Shown here one piece after another: positions 8,227 through 8,334 of a stretch of 8,334 nt of DNA (its first letter is position 1; each line of letters begins with the position of its first letter). This DNA comes from an uncultured Collinsella sp. Lineage in GTDB: Bacteria; Actinomycetota; Coriobacteriia; Coriobacteriales; Coriobacteriaceae. A program made the position numbers and the translations under genes. The stretch is taken from positions 1-8,334 of the forward strand of contig UQKQ01000024.1 in assembly GCA_900541645.1 (NCBI GenBank), read 5' to 3'. The notes below the pieces were generated by a model. The model did not search any database. It was not told the origin of the DNA and was given only the letters and a program-made list of their open reading frames with translations.

Positions 8227-8269
8227 GCAAAGAGGCTCGCTGCGCACTTCGTGCGGCGAGCCTCTTTGC
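8227..8269. terminator. Strong hairpin terminator after the pfl genes, possibly bidirectional
   Basis: The arms at 8227-8240 (GCAAAGAGGCTCGC) and 8256-8269 pair perfectly over 14 bp. A 2-nt bulge and an inner CGCAC/GTGCG stem (8243-8247 and 8251-8255) with a TTC loop extend it. The U-rich part is only the TTT inside the stem, with matching AAA on the other side, so the element looks similar from both strands, as expected between convergent genes. It lies 65 nt past the small-subunit stop. Confidence 0.75.
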
Positions 8270-8281
8270 GTCCTGACGCTC

Positions 8282-8334
8282 CTATTTGGCAAGGTGTTTT
8301 TTAGAATCCATTTTGCGCTCGGCCTCGAAGGCCT
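8282..8334 (-). CDS. Possible C-terminal end of a convergent minus-strand gene (partial)
   Basis: Read on the minus strand from the window edge, this frame gives AFEAERKMDSKKHLAK and then TAG (complement of 8282-8284). The charged, Lys-rich ending is plausible for a protein C-terminus, and the preceding hairpin would serve as its terminator. Only 16 residues are visible, so the product cannot be named and chance is a real alternative. Confidence 0.3.
   Translation of the reverse strand, partial: AFEAERKMDSKKHLAK

Overview
The window looks like chromosomal DNA from a GC-rich, fermentative, anaerobic actinobacterium. Collinsella or another member of the Coriobacteriia is my best guess. The reasons are the strong G/C preference at third codon positions, the GTG starts, and a highly expressed pyruvate formate-lyase system. 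The assignment is inferred from codon style and gene content, not from a marker gene.

Layout. Positions 1-36 probably hold the last codons of a plus-strand gene. Positions 37-487 look non-coding and hold two repeat structures: a tandem imperfect repeat (87-135), and a large inverted repeat whose arms of about 43 nt lie at 188-230 and 392-434. A strong hairpin terminator (486-523) closes a minus-strand operon that runs from 5222 down to 554. This operon encodes a MarR-family repressor and two half-transporters that together form a heterodimeric multidrug-type ABC exporter. The three genes overlap by 4 nt (marR/first half) and 1 nt (first half/second half), so they are probably translationally coupled. 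The first half carries the degenerate ATPase features and an unusual insert of about 200 residues after its first membrane helix. The second half carries the catalytic glutamate and the H-loop histidine.

Positions 5223-5772 form a divergent, comparatively AT-rich regulatory region. On the marR side an inverted repeat overlaps the start codon. On the pfl side there is a dyad (5478-5496), an A/T-rich candidate promoter (about 5516-5542) and a leader of about 225 nt.

The plus-strand pfl locus is the most interesting part. The gene at 5773-7824 encodes pyruvate formate-lyase with its catalytic cysteine pair, but it stops just before the glycyl-radical domain. That domain, with the invariant RVSGYAV motif, is encoded 85 nt downstream as a separate 83-residue protein (7910-8161) with its own strong ribosome-binding site. 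The gap between them holds a perfect 10-bp dyad overlapping an extended -10 promoter-like sequence, followed by a GC-rich hairpin. I read this as a naturally two-piece glycyl-radical enzyme: the large subunit supplies the barrel and the cysteines, and the small subunit supplies the glycyl radical. No PFL-activating enzyme is present in the window.

A strong hairpin (8227-8269) follows the small gene. The last 53 bases may hold the C-terminal end of a convergent minus-strand gene.
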